Of a DNA stretch of 64,000 nt, positions 41,272 to 51,179 are shown piece after piece. The position numbers were made by a program, and so were the translations under genes. A model generated the notes under the pieces. That model did no database searches. It was not told where the DNA came from and saw nothing but the letters and a program-made list of their open reading frames with translations. Origin of the DNA: Luteibacter aegosomaticola (GTDB lineage: Bacteria; Pseudomonadota; Gammaproteobacteria; Xanthomonadales; Rhodanobacteraceae); the NCBI RefSeq assembly GCF_023078475.1, contig NZ_CP095741.1:620001-684000 (forward strand), read 5' to 3'. Position 1 is the stretch's first letter. Each line of letters starts with the position of its first letter.

Positions 41272-41736
41272 TTATGCCCGGCGTTTGGCCACGAAGCGCG
41301 CCGACAACGTGGCGGCGGGTTTGTCACCGGTGCCAGGCACGGTGCAGACCAGGTCGCCACGAGCTCTGCCACGGGCATCCAGCGTCCGGAAAAAAGTCGC
41401 CCAGCTGCCGCCGGGGGCCAGGGTGGCCTCCGCGTGCAGGTCGTCCCACACCGGATCCAGGTAGCGGATGGACGAATCGGCGACAAACAGGTCGCAATCG
41501 TCACCGCGACGGCGCAGGTTGGCCTCGACCAGCGCCCAGCAGGCGAGGGTCATCAGGCTGGCCAGGCTGCCGCCGAAGGCACAGCCCTTGTCGTTGATGT
41601 TGGGCTGCAACGGAGCGGTCATCACCAGGCGCTCGCCATCACATCCGGGGATACGGATCTCCATGGCCTGCGCGAGGGGGATGCTGTCCAGGATGAAGCG
41701 TTCGAGGGTGGCGAAAGTGGGGTCGGGCGTGGTCAT
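41272..41736 (-). CDS. YiiD C-terminal-type thioesterase
   Basis: A 154-residue hotdog protein corresponding to the C-terminal thioesterase domain of YiiD (here without the GNAT half). Signature parts: LQPNINDKGCAFGGSLASLM and ALVEANLRRRG. The substrate is unknown. It diverges from hemD across 136 bases and leads the lipoprotein and rhodanese-like genes. Confidence 0.82.
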   Translation of the reverse strand: MTTPDPTFATLERFILDSIPLAQAMEIRIPGCDGERLVMTAPLQPNINDKGCAFGGSLASLMTLACWALVEANLRRRGDDCDLFVADSSIRYLDPVWDDLHAEATLAPGGSWATFFRTLDARGRARGDLVCTVPGTGDKPAATLSARFVAKRRA

Positions 41737-41872
41737 AGATTCGGGAGTCTACGGAACGCATGTAACCGTTCGCATCCGTACGGGTTGCCCCAACCTTCGG
41801 CATTGGTGGCCGGGCGCCAGCCTTCCTATCCTCGAGCGTCCCCCCGCGTCGATGCCCCTTGCAGGAAGCCTC

Positions 41873-42643
41873 GTGAGTCGTTCGCATCCCCTTCGAAATG
41901 TCACTGTCGTTATTACCCGTCCGGCCGGCACCGCAGGGCCGCTGGCCCGGCGCGTCCGTAAACTGGGCGGTATTCCCGTGAGCGTGCCCGGCCTGTCGCT
42001 GCGCGCGACCGAAGACGCCAGCGCGGTCGATGCCGCCTTGCGCCGCGCCCTCGAGGGCGATCTGCTGATCTTCACCAGCCCCGCGGCGGTGCGCTTCGCC
42101 GCCGATGTGCTGCCGCTGGCGACCCGCGCCACGGTGGTCGCCGTGGGGCGTGGTACAGCCCGTGCGCTGAAGACCGTGGGGGTCGCCCACGCCCTGTTCC
42201 CGGAAACCTCGCAAGATAGCGAGGGCGTGCTGGGGCTTCCCGCTCTGGAGGATGTGGCAGGGCGCCGGGTCGCGCTTATCGGTGCGCCCGGTGGCCGTGG
42301 GCTGCTGCGGGAGACGCTGGCCGCCCGTGGGGCGCTCCTCGACGAGGTCCACGTCTATCACCGCGTGGCGCCCCGTATCGACCGCCGCCATATCGACCCG
42401 CTGCTGAAACTGACCCGCCGTTCGGCGGTGCTGCTCTCCAGCGCGGAAGCCCTGGACCACCTGCATCGGGCCCTGATCGCCCCGGCGTGGCGCCGCCTCG
42501 TCCAGGCGGTTGCCGTGGTGAGCAGCGAGCGCCTGCGCGCAGCGGCCGAAGGCATGGGCTTCGAGCGGGTGGTGGTGGCCCGTTCGGCCCTCCCCACCGA
42601 CCTCCTGGCTGCCGCGGCCGAGGTCTCGTTCACCCGCCGTTGA
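41873..42643 (+). CDS. hemD: Uroporphyrinogen-III synthase
   Basis: Cyclises hydroxymethylbilane to uroporphyrinogen III in haem synthesis. It is 256 residues long from a GTG start preceded by GCAGGAAG; an ATG at 41852 lacks a good ribosome site. Family segments include VVITRPAGTAGPLARRVRKL, LLIFTSPAAVRF, and ALIGAPGGRGLLRETLAARG. The sequence is poorly conserved across bacteria, as usual for HemD; the hemX-hemY context supports the call. hemC is not in the window. Confidence 0.9.
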   Translation: MSRSHPLRNVTVVITRPAGTAGPLARRVRKLGGIPVSVPGLSLRATEDASAVDAALRRALEGDLLIFTSPAAVRFAADVLPLATRATVVAVGRGTARALKTVGVAHALFPETSQDSEGVLGLPALEDVAGRRVALIGAPGGRGLLRETLAARGALLDEVHVYHRVAPRIDRRHIDPLLKLTRRSAVLLSSAEALDHLHRALIAPAWRRLVQAVAVVSSERLRAAAEGMGFERVVVARSALPTDLLAAAAEVSFTRR

Positions 42644-42680
42644 AGGATGTATTCCGTGCGTTGGCGTATGGCCTGCTAGC

Positions 42681-43844
42681 ATGCCCGGCATGACGACCGA
42701 GACGCCTCCGACCGAATCCGCCCCGGCCACGCCGGCCCCGGCCGCCGCCGCTTCCACCGCCCGCCGGGCGCCTGATCCGGCGCCGCGCCGGGGTGGTGGC
42801 GCATTGGCCATCGCGGTCCTGCTATCGCTGGCTGCCGCCGGTGCGGCGGGCTACACGGCGTGGACCGTGTGGAACATGCGCCAGGAACTGGGCGCGACCC
42901 AGGGCCTGAAAGGCCAGGTGGATACGCTGCAAACGGCCGTCGACGGCCTGCGCGACGACAACGCCAACCTCCGTCGCCGGCTAAGCGATGCCGATGGTGT
43001 GAACCGCTCGGCGCGCGAAGAAGTGCTCGGCATGGCCGAGCGCACCAAGAATCTCGAAGACGCGGTGGCGAATCTTTCAGAGCGCAGCCTCAACGGCCAC
43101 GATGCCTTGCTGCTCGACGAAGCCGAATCCCTGCTGCGCATGGCAAAGGAACGCTTCGCCCTGTTCGGCGATGCCAGCGGCGCGCTCAGCGCCTACGACC
43201 TTGCCGACAAGAGCCTCGCGGGCGTGAACGATAGTGCGTTCGCCGCCGTCCGCCAAAACCTCACCGCCGAGCGCGAAGCGCTGGAGGCCGTGCAGCCCAA
43301 GGCGCGCGCGAATGATCTTGCCGTGCTCGCCGATCTGCGCGCGCAGATTCCCACCCTGCCGCTGAAGAACATCGATAGCCAGGCCGGCGCGGATGAAGAC
43401 CGCAGCTTCTGGCAGCGTGCAGGCAATGCGCTCGGTAGCATCGTGCGCATCAGCCACGACGAAGGCACGCCGCTCGGCCTGGCCGACGATCGCCTTGCCC
43501 GCGAACTGGCTGCGCTCGACGTGGCGCACGCCGAAGCCGCGGTGCTCGCATACGATGACCGTGCGCGTGCCGATGCGCTTAAGCGCGTGGACGCCACGCT
43601 GGTCGCGCATTTCAACAGCCAGGCACCGTCCGTGCAGACCGCTCGCCAGCGCATCGCCACGTTGCTGGCCAGCCAGGCGAAGGGCAACGAACCGAAGCTC
43701 GGTGCCGCCCTGGAAGAACTGCGTAACCTCCGCTCCGTTCACGCGCTGAAGGCTGTCACCCCGGCGACGGCGCCTGCGCATGCCTCGTCGACGGCACCGG
43801 CGGCGCCTGCCACCGCATCGTCGGCCGCGAAGGTCTCGCCATGA
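42681..43844 (+). CDS. hemX: HemX membrane protein
   Basis: A 387-residue inner-membrane protein with an Ala/Pro-rich cytoplasmic start, one transmembrane segment (about 43-62) and a long periplasmic coiled-coil part (about 65-125), then a helical domain. Often annotated as uroporphyrinogen-III methyltransferase, but it has no methylase motifs, so a structural or assembly role is more likely. A second ATG lies at 42690; TAGCAT at 42677-42682 sits 7 bases before it. It overlaps hemY by 4 bases. Confidence 0.9.
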   Translation: MPGMTTETPPTESAPATPAPAAAASTARRAPDPAPRRGGGALAIAVLLSLAAAGAAGYTAWTVWNMRQELGATQGLKGQVDTLQTAVDGLRDDNANLRRRLSDADGVNRSAREEVLGMAERTKNLEDAVANLSERSLNGHDALLLDEAESLLRMAKERFALFGDASGALSAYDLADKSLAGVNDSAFAAVRQNLTAEREALEAVQPKARANDLAVLADLRAQIPTLPLKNIDSQAGADEDRSFWQRAGNALGSIVRISHDEGTPLGLADDRLARELAALDVAHAEAAVLAYDDRARADALKRVDATLVAHFNSQAPSVQTARQRIATLLASQAKGNEPKLGAALEELRNLRSVHALKAVTPATAPAHASSTAPAAPATASSAAKVSP

Positions 43845-45094
43845 AGCTCTGGCGCTGGATCGTTGGGCTCATCCTTGTCGCAGTGCTCGCGGCGTTTGCG
43901 TGGCACTGGGTCGCGGATGATCCGGGCTATGTGCTGATCCACCTGCGTGGCACCACGCTGCAGATGACCGTCGTCACGGCGGTCGTGTTGTTGCTGGTGG
44001 CATGGGCCGCCATCGCCTTCCTCGTCGCGCTCATTCGCTGGCCGTTTGGCGCGATGAACCGCCGTCATCGCCACCTGAGCCGGCGCCGTCTCGCCGATGG
44101 GCTCGTTGCGCTGATCGAAGGGCGCCACGGTGAAGCCGAGCGTGATCTCAACCGCGCCGCTCGTTATGACTCCGTGCGCGGCCCCGCGTTGCTTGCTGCC
44201 GCGGAAGCGGCCGAGCGCCATGGCGAATCCACGCGCGCTATCGAAACCCTCGACCTCGCCGCGCAAGAGACACCGCGTGCCGCGCGCATCATGCGTGCGC
44301 GCCTGATGCGTCGTACGGGCCGTGCCGCTGAAGCAGCGACCTTGCTGGCGCCGGAAGCGAACAGCGGTGCGCTGACGCCGGCAGGCTGGGTGGAATTCGC
44401 CGAGGCCTCGCTGGAAAGCGGCGACGGCCGTGGCGCCATGCGCGCGCTCGAGCCGCTGCGCAAGAGTGGTGAGCTCGGCGCACCCGCGTTCAATGCGCTG
44501 GAATCGCGTGTCGTGGCTGCCGCCATTCTCGCCACGCCGGATGGCGCATCGCTCACCGCCTTGTGGTCGCAGTTGCCCAAGGGGCAGCGTCGTCTGCCTG
44601 CCGCCGTCGATGCCTATGCCCGCCAGGCCATGCGTTTCGGTCAATCCATGGCGGCGATGGACGAGATCGAATCGGCCCTGCGTCGCGAATGGTCGCCCGC
44701 GTTGGTTACGACCTACGGCACGATGGGCTCGGAAGATCTCGAGCAGCGCCTGCGCCGTGCGGAAGCATGGATCGACACGCATCCCAACGACGTCGCGTTG
44801 CTCACCGCCGTGGGCCGCATGTGCGTGCGCATTCATTTGTGGGGTAAGGCCAAGCCGTACCTCGAGCGCGCGCTCGCGATCGAGCCCCATGCCGATGCCT
44901 GGGAAGCGCTGGGCGATGTGTATCTCGGCGAACAGCAGCCCGAACTGGCACAGCGGTGCTATCGGAATGCGTTCGCGCTGGCGCGTGGTGAACTGGCCGA
45001 AAGTCTCCCCGAATCGAAAGGCAAACGCATCGATACGCGCGTGACGGCCGTTGAAGAGCGCGACCAGCACGGGGTGCCGCGGCTATCGCCGTAG
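43841..45094 (+). CDS. hemY: HemY, TPR-containing membrane protein
   Basis: A 417-residue protein with two N-terminal transmembrane segments (about 5-22 and 40-63) and a TPR domain in the periplasm or cytoplasm (repeats such as LADGLVALIEGRHGEAERDL and a terminal EPHADAWEALGDVYLGEQQ). Not the HemY protoporphyrinogen oxidase of Gram-positives. It ends the hemDXY operon (ATGA overlap with hemX) and stops 7 bases from the convergent J-like gene. Confidence 0.92.
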   Translation: MKLWRWIVGLILVAVLAAFAWHWVADDPGYVLIHLRGTTLQMTVVTAVVLLLVAWAAIAFLVALIRWPFGAMNRRHRHLSRRRLADGLVALIEGRHGEAERDLNRAARYDSVRGPALLAAAEAAERHGESTRAIETLDLAAQETPRAARIMRARLMRRTGRAAEAATLLAPEANSGALTPAGWVEFAEASLESGDGRGAMRALEPLRKSGELGAPAFNALESRVVAAAILATPDGASLTALWSQLPKGQRRLPAAVDAYARQAMRFGQSMAAMDEIESALRREWSPALVTTYGTMGSEDLEQRLRRAEAWIDTHPNDVALLTAVGRMCVRIHLWGKAKPYLERALAIEPHADAWEALGDVYLGEQQPELAQRCYRNAFALARGELAESLPESKGKRIDTRVTAVEERDQHGVPRLSP

Positions 45095-45101
45095 GCAAGC
45101 G

Positions 45102-46232
45102 TTACGGCTGAGATGGCTTCCAGTGGCCATCCAGCGCGCACCGCTGGGCCCGCCGCTTCGCTTGGACGACGTCAGCGGGTGCCATGCCAGCAAACGCATC
45201 GGGTGAATCGAAGCGCTCGTACAAGGCCATGCAAGCCTGTGGCGTCAGCGGTGCCTCGTTGAAGTGGGGTAATGGCTCGCCCTGATCGTGCTGACGCGCG
45301 GTAAAGATGCCGTTTCCGATCAGGTAAACCAACATGAGCGCGAACCAGCCGATCGCCCACGCGGCAGGCGGCAAGCCGAGGCGCCGACGTGGTGCCCTGG
45401 CCGCGGTACGTTGCGGCCGGGTGGCAGCATCGGGCGCGGCACGCCGTTGGAATTCGTCGCGCGTCGTGGCCGGCAAGCCATTGAACGCGTCTTCCCACGT
45501 TTGTAGCTGTGAGGGTGCCAGATGCAGGGTGAGCCAGTCCGGAAGCCGCTCGCGCAGCTTGCCGATATCCGGCCAGCGTCGTGTGGTGTGATCATCCATG
45601 CCGCGCTGGGCTCGCTCGATCAGGGCCAACCATGTCGAGCGCCAAGCCACGTCTAGCGTTAGCCAGTCCTCCGACTGGGCCAGCACTCGGCCGATCCATG
45701 CTGCGCGCGGATCGGTAACGCGCAGGCGCCCCACTTCGTGCCAGTGAAATGCGTGGGTGGCGGCATGGAACAGCGCGGCGCGCCGTTCGATGCGGCAAGC
45801 GCGCAGTGCATCCACCAGCAGATCTTCGAACTGCCCTGGCGCATCGATGTATCCATGTCGCAAGCCAGCGAGCGTTGCGTCGAGCAGACCATCCACGCGG
45901 CTGTCGTCGATCTGGCTAACAGCATCGCGAAGATGGCGCATGGCGTCGTCGGCTGCCTGATCCTTCGGCGGTGCCTCCACTGAGCTGGGATGCGGATCGG
46001 AGGGCTCGACATAGGCCAGCGATGCGTCAGCGCTTTCCGCATGAGGATCGGCCGGGTGTTCGTCGCACCAGGTGAGCGCCGCCTGGTAGGCATCCCTCAG
46101 AGCCTGGAAGCTGGCCGGATCCTCAGCCGGATCGATCTGGCGCAGGCGTGTGGCGTACGCTCGCCGCACGGCAACCGCGTCCGCGTGCGCTGGCAGGCCC
46201 AGGGCTTCGAGGTGCCAGGGATTGCCGGTCAT
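45102..46232 (-). CDS. J-like domain membrane protein (DjlB/DjlC type), distal
   Basis: A 376-residue protein. Residues about 5-60 resemble a J domain (LGLPAHADAVAVRRAYATRL, then ALRDAYQAAL) but the HPD tripeptide needed to stimulate Hsp70 ATPase reads IDP. One transmembrane segment lies near residue 300 (LPPAAWAIGWFALMLVYLIG). E. coli hscC has two comparable neighbours (djlB, djlC) that act with HscC. The ATG overlaps the stop of the upstream J-like gene as ATGA, so the start at 46232 is firm. Last gene of the hscC operon. Confidence 0.82.
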   Translation of the reverse strand: MTGNPWHLEALGLPAHADAVAVRRAYATRLRQIDPAEDPASFQALRDAYQAALTWCDEHPADPHAESADASLAYVEPSDPHPSSVEAPPKDQAADDAMRHLRDAVSQIDDSRVDGLLDATLAGLRHGYIDAPGQFEDLLVDALRACRIERRAALFHAATHAFHWHEVGRLRVTDPRAAWIGRVLAQSEDWLTLDVAWRSTWLALIERAQRGMDDHTTRRWPDIGKLRERLPDWLTLHLAPSQLQTWEDAFNGLPATTRDEFQRRAAPDAATRPQRTAARAPRRRLGLPPAAWAIGWFALMLVYLIGNGIFTARQHDQGEPLPHFNEAPLTPQACMALYERFDSPDAFAGMAPADVVQAKRRAQRCALDGHWKPSQP

Positions 46233-47152
46233 AGCGAGTACGCGTAGACCACGAAGCAGATCAGCGCGCAGGCGACGACGAGCCGGCCTAACCACCGGAT
46301 GGCCGGGGCCATCGGCTGGGGCATCGTCTTGAACCGTGACTCGCGTTCTGCATCGCTCTCGGCGGACCAGTCCGGCGCGGCAACGACTTCGGTATACCGG
46401 GCCTTCCACGCGTCGGCGCGCTGGGCGGACACATACAGGCCGAGATAGCGTGGAAATTTTGCGAGCGCGCCTTCCAGCCGGGGCCACGTGAGCGCCGCAG
46501 GCACGGGAATCTCGTCGCCGCCATCCCCGTAATTCGACAGCCAGTGCAAGATGTCTTCACGCCGGGAGATGTCCATCGCGGCAAAGGCTTGACGCTCTTG
46601 CTCGACCGATTCGACCCAGGCACCCAGCGCGCCGAGCGATTTCAGCCTCAGGTATTCCTTCCACTCGAAATGCACCGACGCTGCGGCAAACACGGCAGGG
46701 CGTTGCATGATCCTCGCACTTGCCAGCACGGCCAGTAAGCTGCGCTCGAAATGAAATATCGCGTCGGCGTGATGAAGGCGAAGGGCGGCGCCGCTAGCGT
46801 CGAGTTCAGCGGCGATGTCGGCTGGCTCGCCAGCAGCAAGCTTGTGCGCCAGTCCGCGTACGCTGCGTTCCGCCGCTTCCGCAGGTCCTTCCTGCTGGCT
46901 GGGCATCGCGTTTGCCGGGACAGTACTGGCGGCGGTACCAGTAGCCGGCAGCGGCTCGTCCGATGCCTCGTCGGGCTCCACCCGTGCCAGCCAGTCGCGA
47001 GCGCGTTCATAAGCTTCGCGCAGGCGCGCGAAACCCTCCGGATCCGCGGCAGGATCGATTTGCTTCAACTTTGCGGCGTAGGCGCGTTTGATCGCACGTT
47101 CGTCGGCACTCACGTCAACCGCAAGCCAGTCCAGGAACCAGGTCGTTTCCAT
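46229..47152 (-). CDS. J-like domain membrane protein (DjlB/DjlC type), proximal
   Basis: A 307-residue paralogue of the following gene: J-like start (WLAVDVSADERAIKRAYAAK, then RLREAYERARDWL) with IDP instead of HPD, an Ala/Pro-rich linker, a helical middle region and one C-terminal transmembrane segment (about 287-304), so most of it faces the cytoplasm. It begins 5 bases after the hscC stop and overlaps the distal copy. The two are expected to work with HscC. Confidence 0.82.
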   Translation of the reverse strand: METTWFLDWLAVDVSADERAIKRAYAAKLKQIDPAADPEGFARLREAYERARDWLARVEPDEASDEPLPATGTAASTVPANAMPSQQEGPAEAAERSVRGLAHKLAAGEPADIAAELDASGAALRLHHADAIFHFERSLLAVLASARIMQRPAVFAAASVHFEWKEYLRLKSLGALGAWVESVEQERQAFAAMDISRREDILHWLSNYGDGGDEIPVPAALTWPRLEGALAKFPRYLGLYVSAQRADAWKARYTEVVAAPDWSAESDAERESRFKTMPQPMAPAIRWLGRLVVACALICFVVYAYSL

Positions 47153-47157
47153 GGCCG

Positions 47158-48888
47158 TCAGTCCGCGTAGTCAGGCGTGAAATGGCCTTCCGCTTCGATG
47201 GCCTTCAATGCGTCGCGGAACTGCGCTGCATCGCGAGCGATCAGCCGTGCGTCCTGTGTCGCCAGTAGCTGTTCAAAGCGCAGGATCATCTGCCCGACGT
47301 GGTCACGCGGCGTGCCAAGGAGCTGCTCGTACAAACGTTCCGCCCTGGCGAGGAGCGTCCGGTTCTCCAGGGTATCGCGCGGGTGAATCTTCAGCGCTGA
47401 TAGCGCCTCGAGCCGTCGAGCGATCTCCGCCGCGGACATGTGGGCCTGTCCGCTCTCGATGACCAGCCGCCGTGTTTCGTTGGTTGCCACGACGGTGACT
47501 TCCACCTCAAGCAGGCCATTCACGTCATACGTGAAACGAACATCGACGCCACCGGCATGCGCCGGGCCTGGCTCGATCGGTGCCTTGACCTCTCCCAGGC
47601 GGATATTGTCGCGGACCATGCGCGATTCACCCTGGTACACGGCGATGAGGATTTCGCGCTGCTCGGCGTGCACGGGGAAGAACCGCTGCACGCGGCTCAC
47701 GGGTACCACCGTGTTGCGCTCGATGATGGGCGCGTAGTAGCCCTCCATCGCCACGTTCTTGTCCAGCGTCCGCACGATCTCCGTACCCAGCGTGTAGGGG
47801 CATACGTCGGTCATGACGGTTTCGTCCAGCGCCTTGTCCTTCATTTTCAGGCCAGCCTGCACGGCCGCACCCAAGGCGACTACCTCGTCCGGGTTAAGGC
47901 CGACGGCGGGAAAGCGCCCAAACATACGCGTGGCCAGCGAGCGGACCATGGGCATACGCGTCGCGCCGCCCGCCAACACGACATTATCCAGGTCGGCCGC
48001 ACGGATGCGCGCATCGCGCAGGGCGCGTTCGATCGGCCGCCACAGGCGGTTGAGCAGGGGCTCGGCCAGCTTCTCGAACGCGGCCGCATCCAGTTCAATC
48101 ACGGCCTGGTCGTTCTGCCAACTCACTTCAAACGAGGTCTTGCCGGTGGCACCTAGCTGCCGCTTTGCGGTTTCAGCTCGCGCGGCAAGCCGCTGCATGA
48201 AGCCTGCATCGCTTCGCGCTGCCTCGGGGATGCCGTTGGCAAATGCCAGGTCGGCGATCAATACGGCAAAGTCTTCGCCGCCGAGCATGTTATCGCCAGC
48301 GCTTGCGCGCACTTCCATGACACCTTCGAACATCTCGAGGATGGATACATCGAAGGTGCCGCCGCCCAGGTCGAACACGAGGAACTGCGTCTCGCGCTGG
48401 GCCTCGTGGATCCCGTACGCAAGGGCCGCTGCCGTGGGTTCATTGAGCAGGCGTTCTACCTTGAGGCCGGCCAGTTCGCCCGATACGCGCGTCGCCTTGC
48501 GCTGGGCATCAGAAAAGTAGGCGGGCACCGTGATGATGGCCTCGGTAACCTCCTCGCCAAGAAAGGCCTCGGCATCGGCCTTGAGCGCGCGCAAAACCAG
48601 CGCTGACAGCTCCTCCGGACGAAAGTCCCGGTCGCCCAGGCGCATGGTACGTGTGCTGCCCATGTAGCGCTTGAACAGCGCGGCCGTAAGGTGGGGATGC
48701 GTCTGCAGGCGCTCACGTGCCGCCTCACCGACCAATACATGGCCATCGGCATCGAAGCCCACGCACGAGGGCGTGAGGAAGCTTCCGAGCGGATTTGGCA
48801 CAAGGCGCGGGCCGCCGTCCTTCCAGACGGCGACGAGGCTGTTCGTGGTGCCAAGGTCGATACCGACGATCATGGTTTTCCCTGTCAT
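47158..48888 (-). CDS. hscC: Hsp70-family chaperone HscC
   Basis: An ATP-dependent chaperone of about 576 residues, shorter than DnaK and with a reduced C-terminal lid, as in HscC. Nucleotide-domain signatures: VGIDLGTTNSLVAVW, VFDLGGGTFDVSILEM and VVLAGGATRMPMVRSL. E. coli HscC is non-essential and linked to RpoD regulation; its client range is unclear. Start may be ATG 48888 or 48873 (MIVGIDLG). It leads an operon with two J-like genes. Confidence 0.93.
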   Translation of the reverse strand: MTGKTMIVGIDLGTTNSLVAVWKDGGPRLVPNPLGSFLTPSCVGFDADGHVLVGEAARERLQTHPHLTAALFKRYMGSTRTMRLGDRDFRPEELSALVLRALKADAEAFLGEEVTEAIITVPAYFSDAQRKATRVSGELAGLKVERLLNEPTAAALAYGIHEAQRETQFLVFDLGGGTFDVSILEMFEGVMEVRASAGDNMLGGEDFAVLIADLAFANGIPEAARSDAGFMQRLAARAETAKRQLGATGKTSFEVSWQNDQAVIELDAAAFEKLAEPLLNRLWRPIERALRDARIRAADLDNVVLAGGATRMPMVRSLATRMFGRFPAVGLNPDEVVALGAAVQAGLKMKDKALDETVMTDVCPYTLGTEIVRTLDKNVAMEGYYAPIIERNTVVPVSRVQRFFPVHAEQREILIAVYQGESRMVRDNIRLGEVKAPIEPGPAHAGGVDVRFTYDVNGLLEVEVTVVATNETRRLVIESGQAHMSAAEIARRLEALSALKIHPRDTLENRTLLARAERLYEQLLGTPRDHVGQMILRFEQLLATQDARLIARDAAQFRDALKAIEAEGHFTPDYAD

Positions 48889-48922
48889 GCGCGCATCCTG
48901 CTGACGCACGCTCCCCTGTTTA

Positions 48923-48955
48923 GCGGCAGGCGCGGCCCGGCCTTAAGCCTGCCGC
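48923..48955 (-). terminator. Possible hairpin between uvrD and hscC
   Basis: GCGGCAGGC (48923-48931) pairs with GCCTGCCGC (48947-48955) around a 15-base loop, downstream of the uvrD stop; no T run. Confidence 0.4.
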
Positions 48956-48971
48956 GCGCCGCGTGGGCCCC

Positions 48972-51179
48972 TTACAGCGCGGTCAGGTTCGCGTAAGCGT
49001 AAACCAGCCACTTGGAACCTTCATCCTCGAAATTCACCTGTACCCGCATATGGGCACCGGCGCCCTCGGCGCTGACGATGGTGCCCTCGCCGAACTTGGG
49101 GTGGCTGACCCGCTGGCCCAGACGCACGGCGGTCTGCTCCTGCAGGCTGGCGCCACCACCGGCGAAGCGGTCAGCATAGGCCGGGCGGGAGACCTGCACG
49201 CGGGGGCGCAGTTCGTCGATCAACTCAGGCGGGATCTCGCCCAGGAACCGCGACGGACGGGCCAGCATTTCGGTGCCGTGCATGCGGCGCGACTCCGCGT
49301 GGGACACGTACAGCTTCACCCGGGCACGGGTGATCCCCACGTAGGCCAGGCGACGCTCTTCCTCGAGGCGGTTCTCTTCCTCGGTGGAGCGCTGGCTGGG
49401 GAACAGGCCCTCTTCCATGCCCACGAGGAACACCACGGGGAATTCGAGGCCCTTGGCCGAATGCAGGGTCATCAACTGCACGCAATCGTCCCAGGCCTCG
49501 CCCTGGCCTTCGCCGGCTTCCAGCGAGGCGTGCGAAAGGAAGGCCGAGAGTTCGTTGAGACCGGCATCGGTGTCTTCCGGCGTCATCTCGAAGCGGCTGG
49601 CGACGTTGACGAGTTCGTCCAGGTTCTCGACCCGGGCCTCGCCATTGCCGCGCTTGTCGTTCTCGTAGAAATCGCGCAGGCCGGTGTGGGTGATCGCGTG
49701 TTCGATCTGTTCGGCGAGATCGAGGCCGGAGGGGGCCTCGTCGCCTTCGGCATCGCCGCCGCGGAAGGTCCGGTGCATCTCGTCGATTAGCGTGATGAAC
49801 GCACGCAGCGCGTTCTTCGCGCGGCCCGCGAGCGAGCCGGTGGCGATCTCGCTGAGCACCGCCTCCCACATGGAGCTGCCTTCCTGCCGGGCACGGCGGC
49901 GCAGCTCATCCAGTGTGCGATCGCCGATACCGCGCGGCGGCGTGTTTACCGCGCGCTCGAATGCAGCGTCGTCGTGACGGTTGGAGGCTAGCCGAAGGTA
50001 GGCCAGCGCATCCTTCACTTCCGCGCGCTCGAAGAAGCGCAGGCCGCCGTACACACGGTAGGGCAGGTCGCGCTGGATCAGCTGTTCTTCGAAGTTGCGC
50101 GACTGGGCGTTCGAACGATAGAGGATGGCGCAGTCGCGGGCATTGCCGTGCTCGGCGATGTATTCGCGGATGCGCTCGATGACAAAGCGTGCCTCGTCCT
50201 GCTCGTTGTACGCGGCGTACAGGGCAATGCGGTCGCCTTCGTCGCCATCGGTCCACAGTTGCTTGCCGAGGCGGCCGCCGTTGCGTGCGATGACGGCGTT
50301 CGCCGCATTCAGGATCGTCGAGGTGGAACGGTAGTTCTGTTCCAGGCGGATGGTCTTCGCGCCCGGGAAATCGCGCAGGAACTGCTGCACGTTCTCCACC
50401 TTCGCACCACGCCAGCCGTAGATGGCCTGGTCGTCATCGCCCACCACGAAGACCTGGCCGGTGCTGCCGGCGAGCACGCGGATCCACGCGTATTGCAGCG
50501 TGTTCGTATCCTGGAACTCGTCGATCAGCAGGTAGCGCCAGCGGTCCTGGTAGTGCTTGAGGACATGCGGATCCTTCAGCCACAGCTCGTGCGCGCGCAA
50601 CAGCAACTCGGCGAAATCGACGAGGCCCGCGCGCTGGCACTGCTGTTCGTAAGCCTTGTAGACCTCGACGAAGGTGCGCGTTACCGGATGGTCGCGATGC
50701 TCGATGCTATCGGGACGCTTGCCTTCATCCTTCCACTGATTGATCTGCCAGGCGGCCTGGCGCGGCGGGAAGCGCGCTTCATCCAGGCCCATGCCCGCGA
50801 TGACGCGCTTGATCAGGCGCTGCTGGTCATCCGAATCGAGGATCTGGAAGCCTTCGACCAACCCGGCCTCGCGCCAGTGGCGGCGGAGCAGGCGGTGGGC
50901 GATGCCGTGGAAGGTGCCCACGGTAAGGCCCTGGGTGCCGCCGGCAACGATGCCATCGAGGCGCGTGCGCATCTCGCCCGCCGCCTTGTTGGTGAACGTG
51001 ACCGACAGGATGGCCCACGGCGGCACGCGGTCGACCTGGGTGAGCCAGCCGATGCGGTGGGTGAGTACGCGGGTCTTGCCGGAACCGGCGCCCGCGAGGA
51101 TCAGGTAGTGGCCCGGCGGGGCGCTGACGGCCTCGCGCTGCGCGTCATTCAGGCCGTCGAGAAGGTGGGATACGTCCAT
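48972..51179 (-). CDS. uvrD: DNA helicase II
   Basis: SF1A 3'-5' helicase of 735 residues acting in mismatch and nucleotide excision repair. Motifs: Walker A LAGAGSGKTRVL near residue 30, motif II DEFQDTN, motif III VGDDDQAIYGWRGA, motif IV RLEQNYRST, motif V MTLHSAKGLEF. The C-terminal tail carries the RNA-polymerase-binding Tudor-like segment. ATG at 51179 starts MDVSHLLDGLN as in orthologues. A TACAAT hexamer lies exactly 6 bases upstream with no ribosome site, suggesting a leaderless transcript. Confidence 0.96.
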   Translation of the reverse strand: MDVSHLLDGLNDAQREAVSAPPGHYLILAGAGSGKTRVLTHRIGWLTQVDRVPPWAILSVTFTNKAAGEMRTRLDGIVAGGTQGLTVGTFHGIAHRLLRRHWREAGLVEGFQILDSDDQQRLIKRVIAGMGLDEARFPPRQAAWQINQWKDEGKRPDSIEHRDHPVTRTFVEVYKAYEQQCQRAGLVDFAELLLRAHELWLKDPHVLKHYQDRWRYLLIDEFQDTNTLQYAWIRVLAGSTGQVFVVGDDDQAIYGWRGAKVENVQQFLRDFPGAKTIRLEQNYRSTSTILNAANAVIARNGGRLGKQLWTDGDEGDRIALYAAYNEQDEARFVIERIREYIAEHGNARDCAILYRSNAQSRNFEEQLIQRDLPYRVYGGLRFFERAEVKDALAYLRLASNRHDDAAFERAVNTPPRGIGDRTLDELRRRARQEGSSMWEAVLSEIATGSLAGRAKNALRAFITLIDEMHRTFRGGDAEGDEAPSGLDLAEQIEHAITHTGLRDFYENDKRGNGEARVENLDELVNVASRFEMTPEDTDAGLNELSAFLSHASLEAGEGQGEAWDDCVQLMTLHSAKGLEFPVVFLVGMEEGLFPSQRSTEEENRLEEERRLAYVGITRARVKLYVSHAESRRMHGTEMLARPSRFLGEIPPELIDELRPRVQVSRPAYADRFAGGGASLQEQTAVRLGQRVSHPKFGEGTIVSAEGAGAHMRVQVNFEDEGSKWLVYAYANLTAL

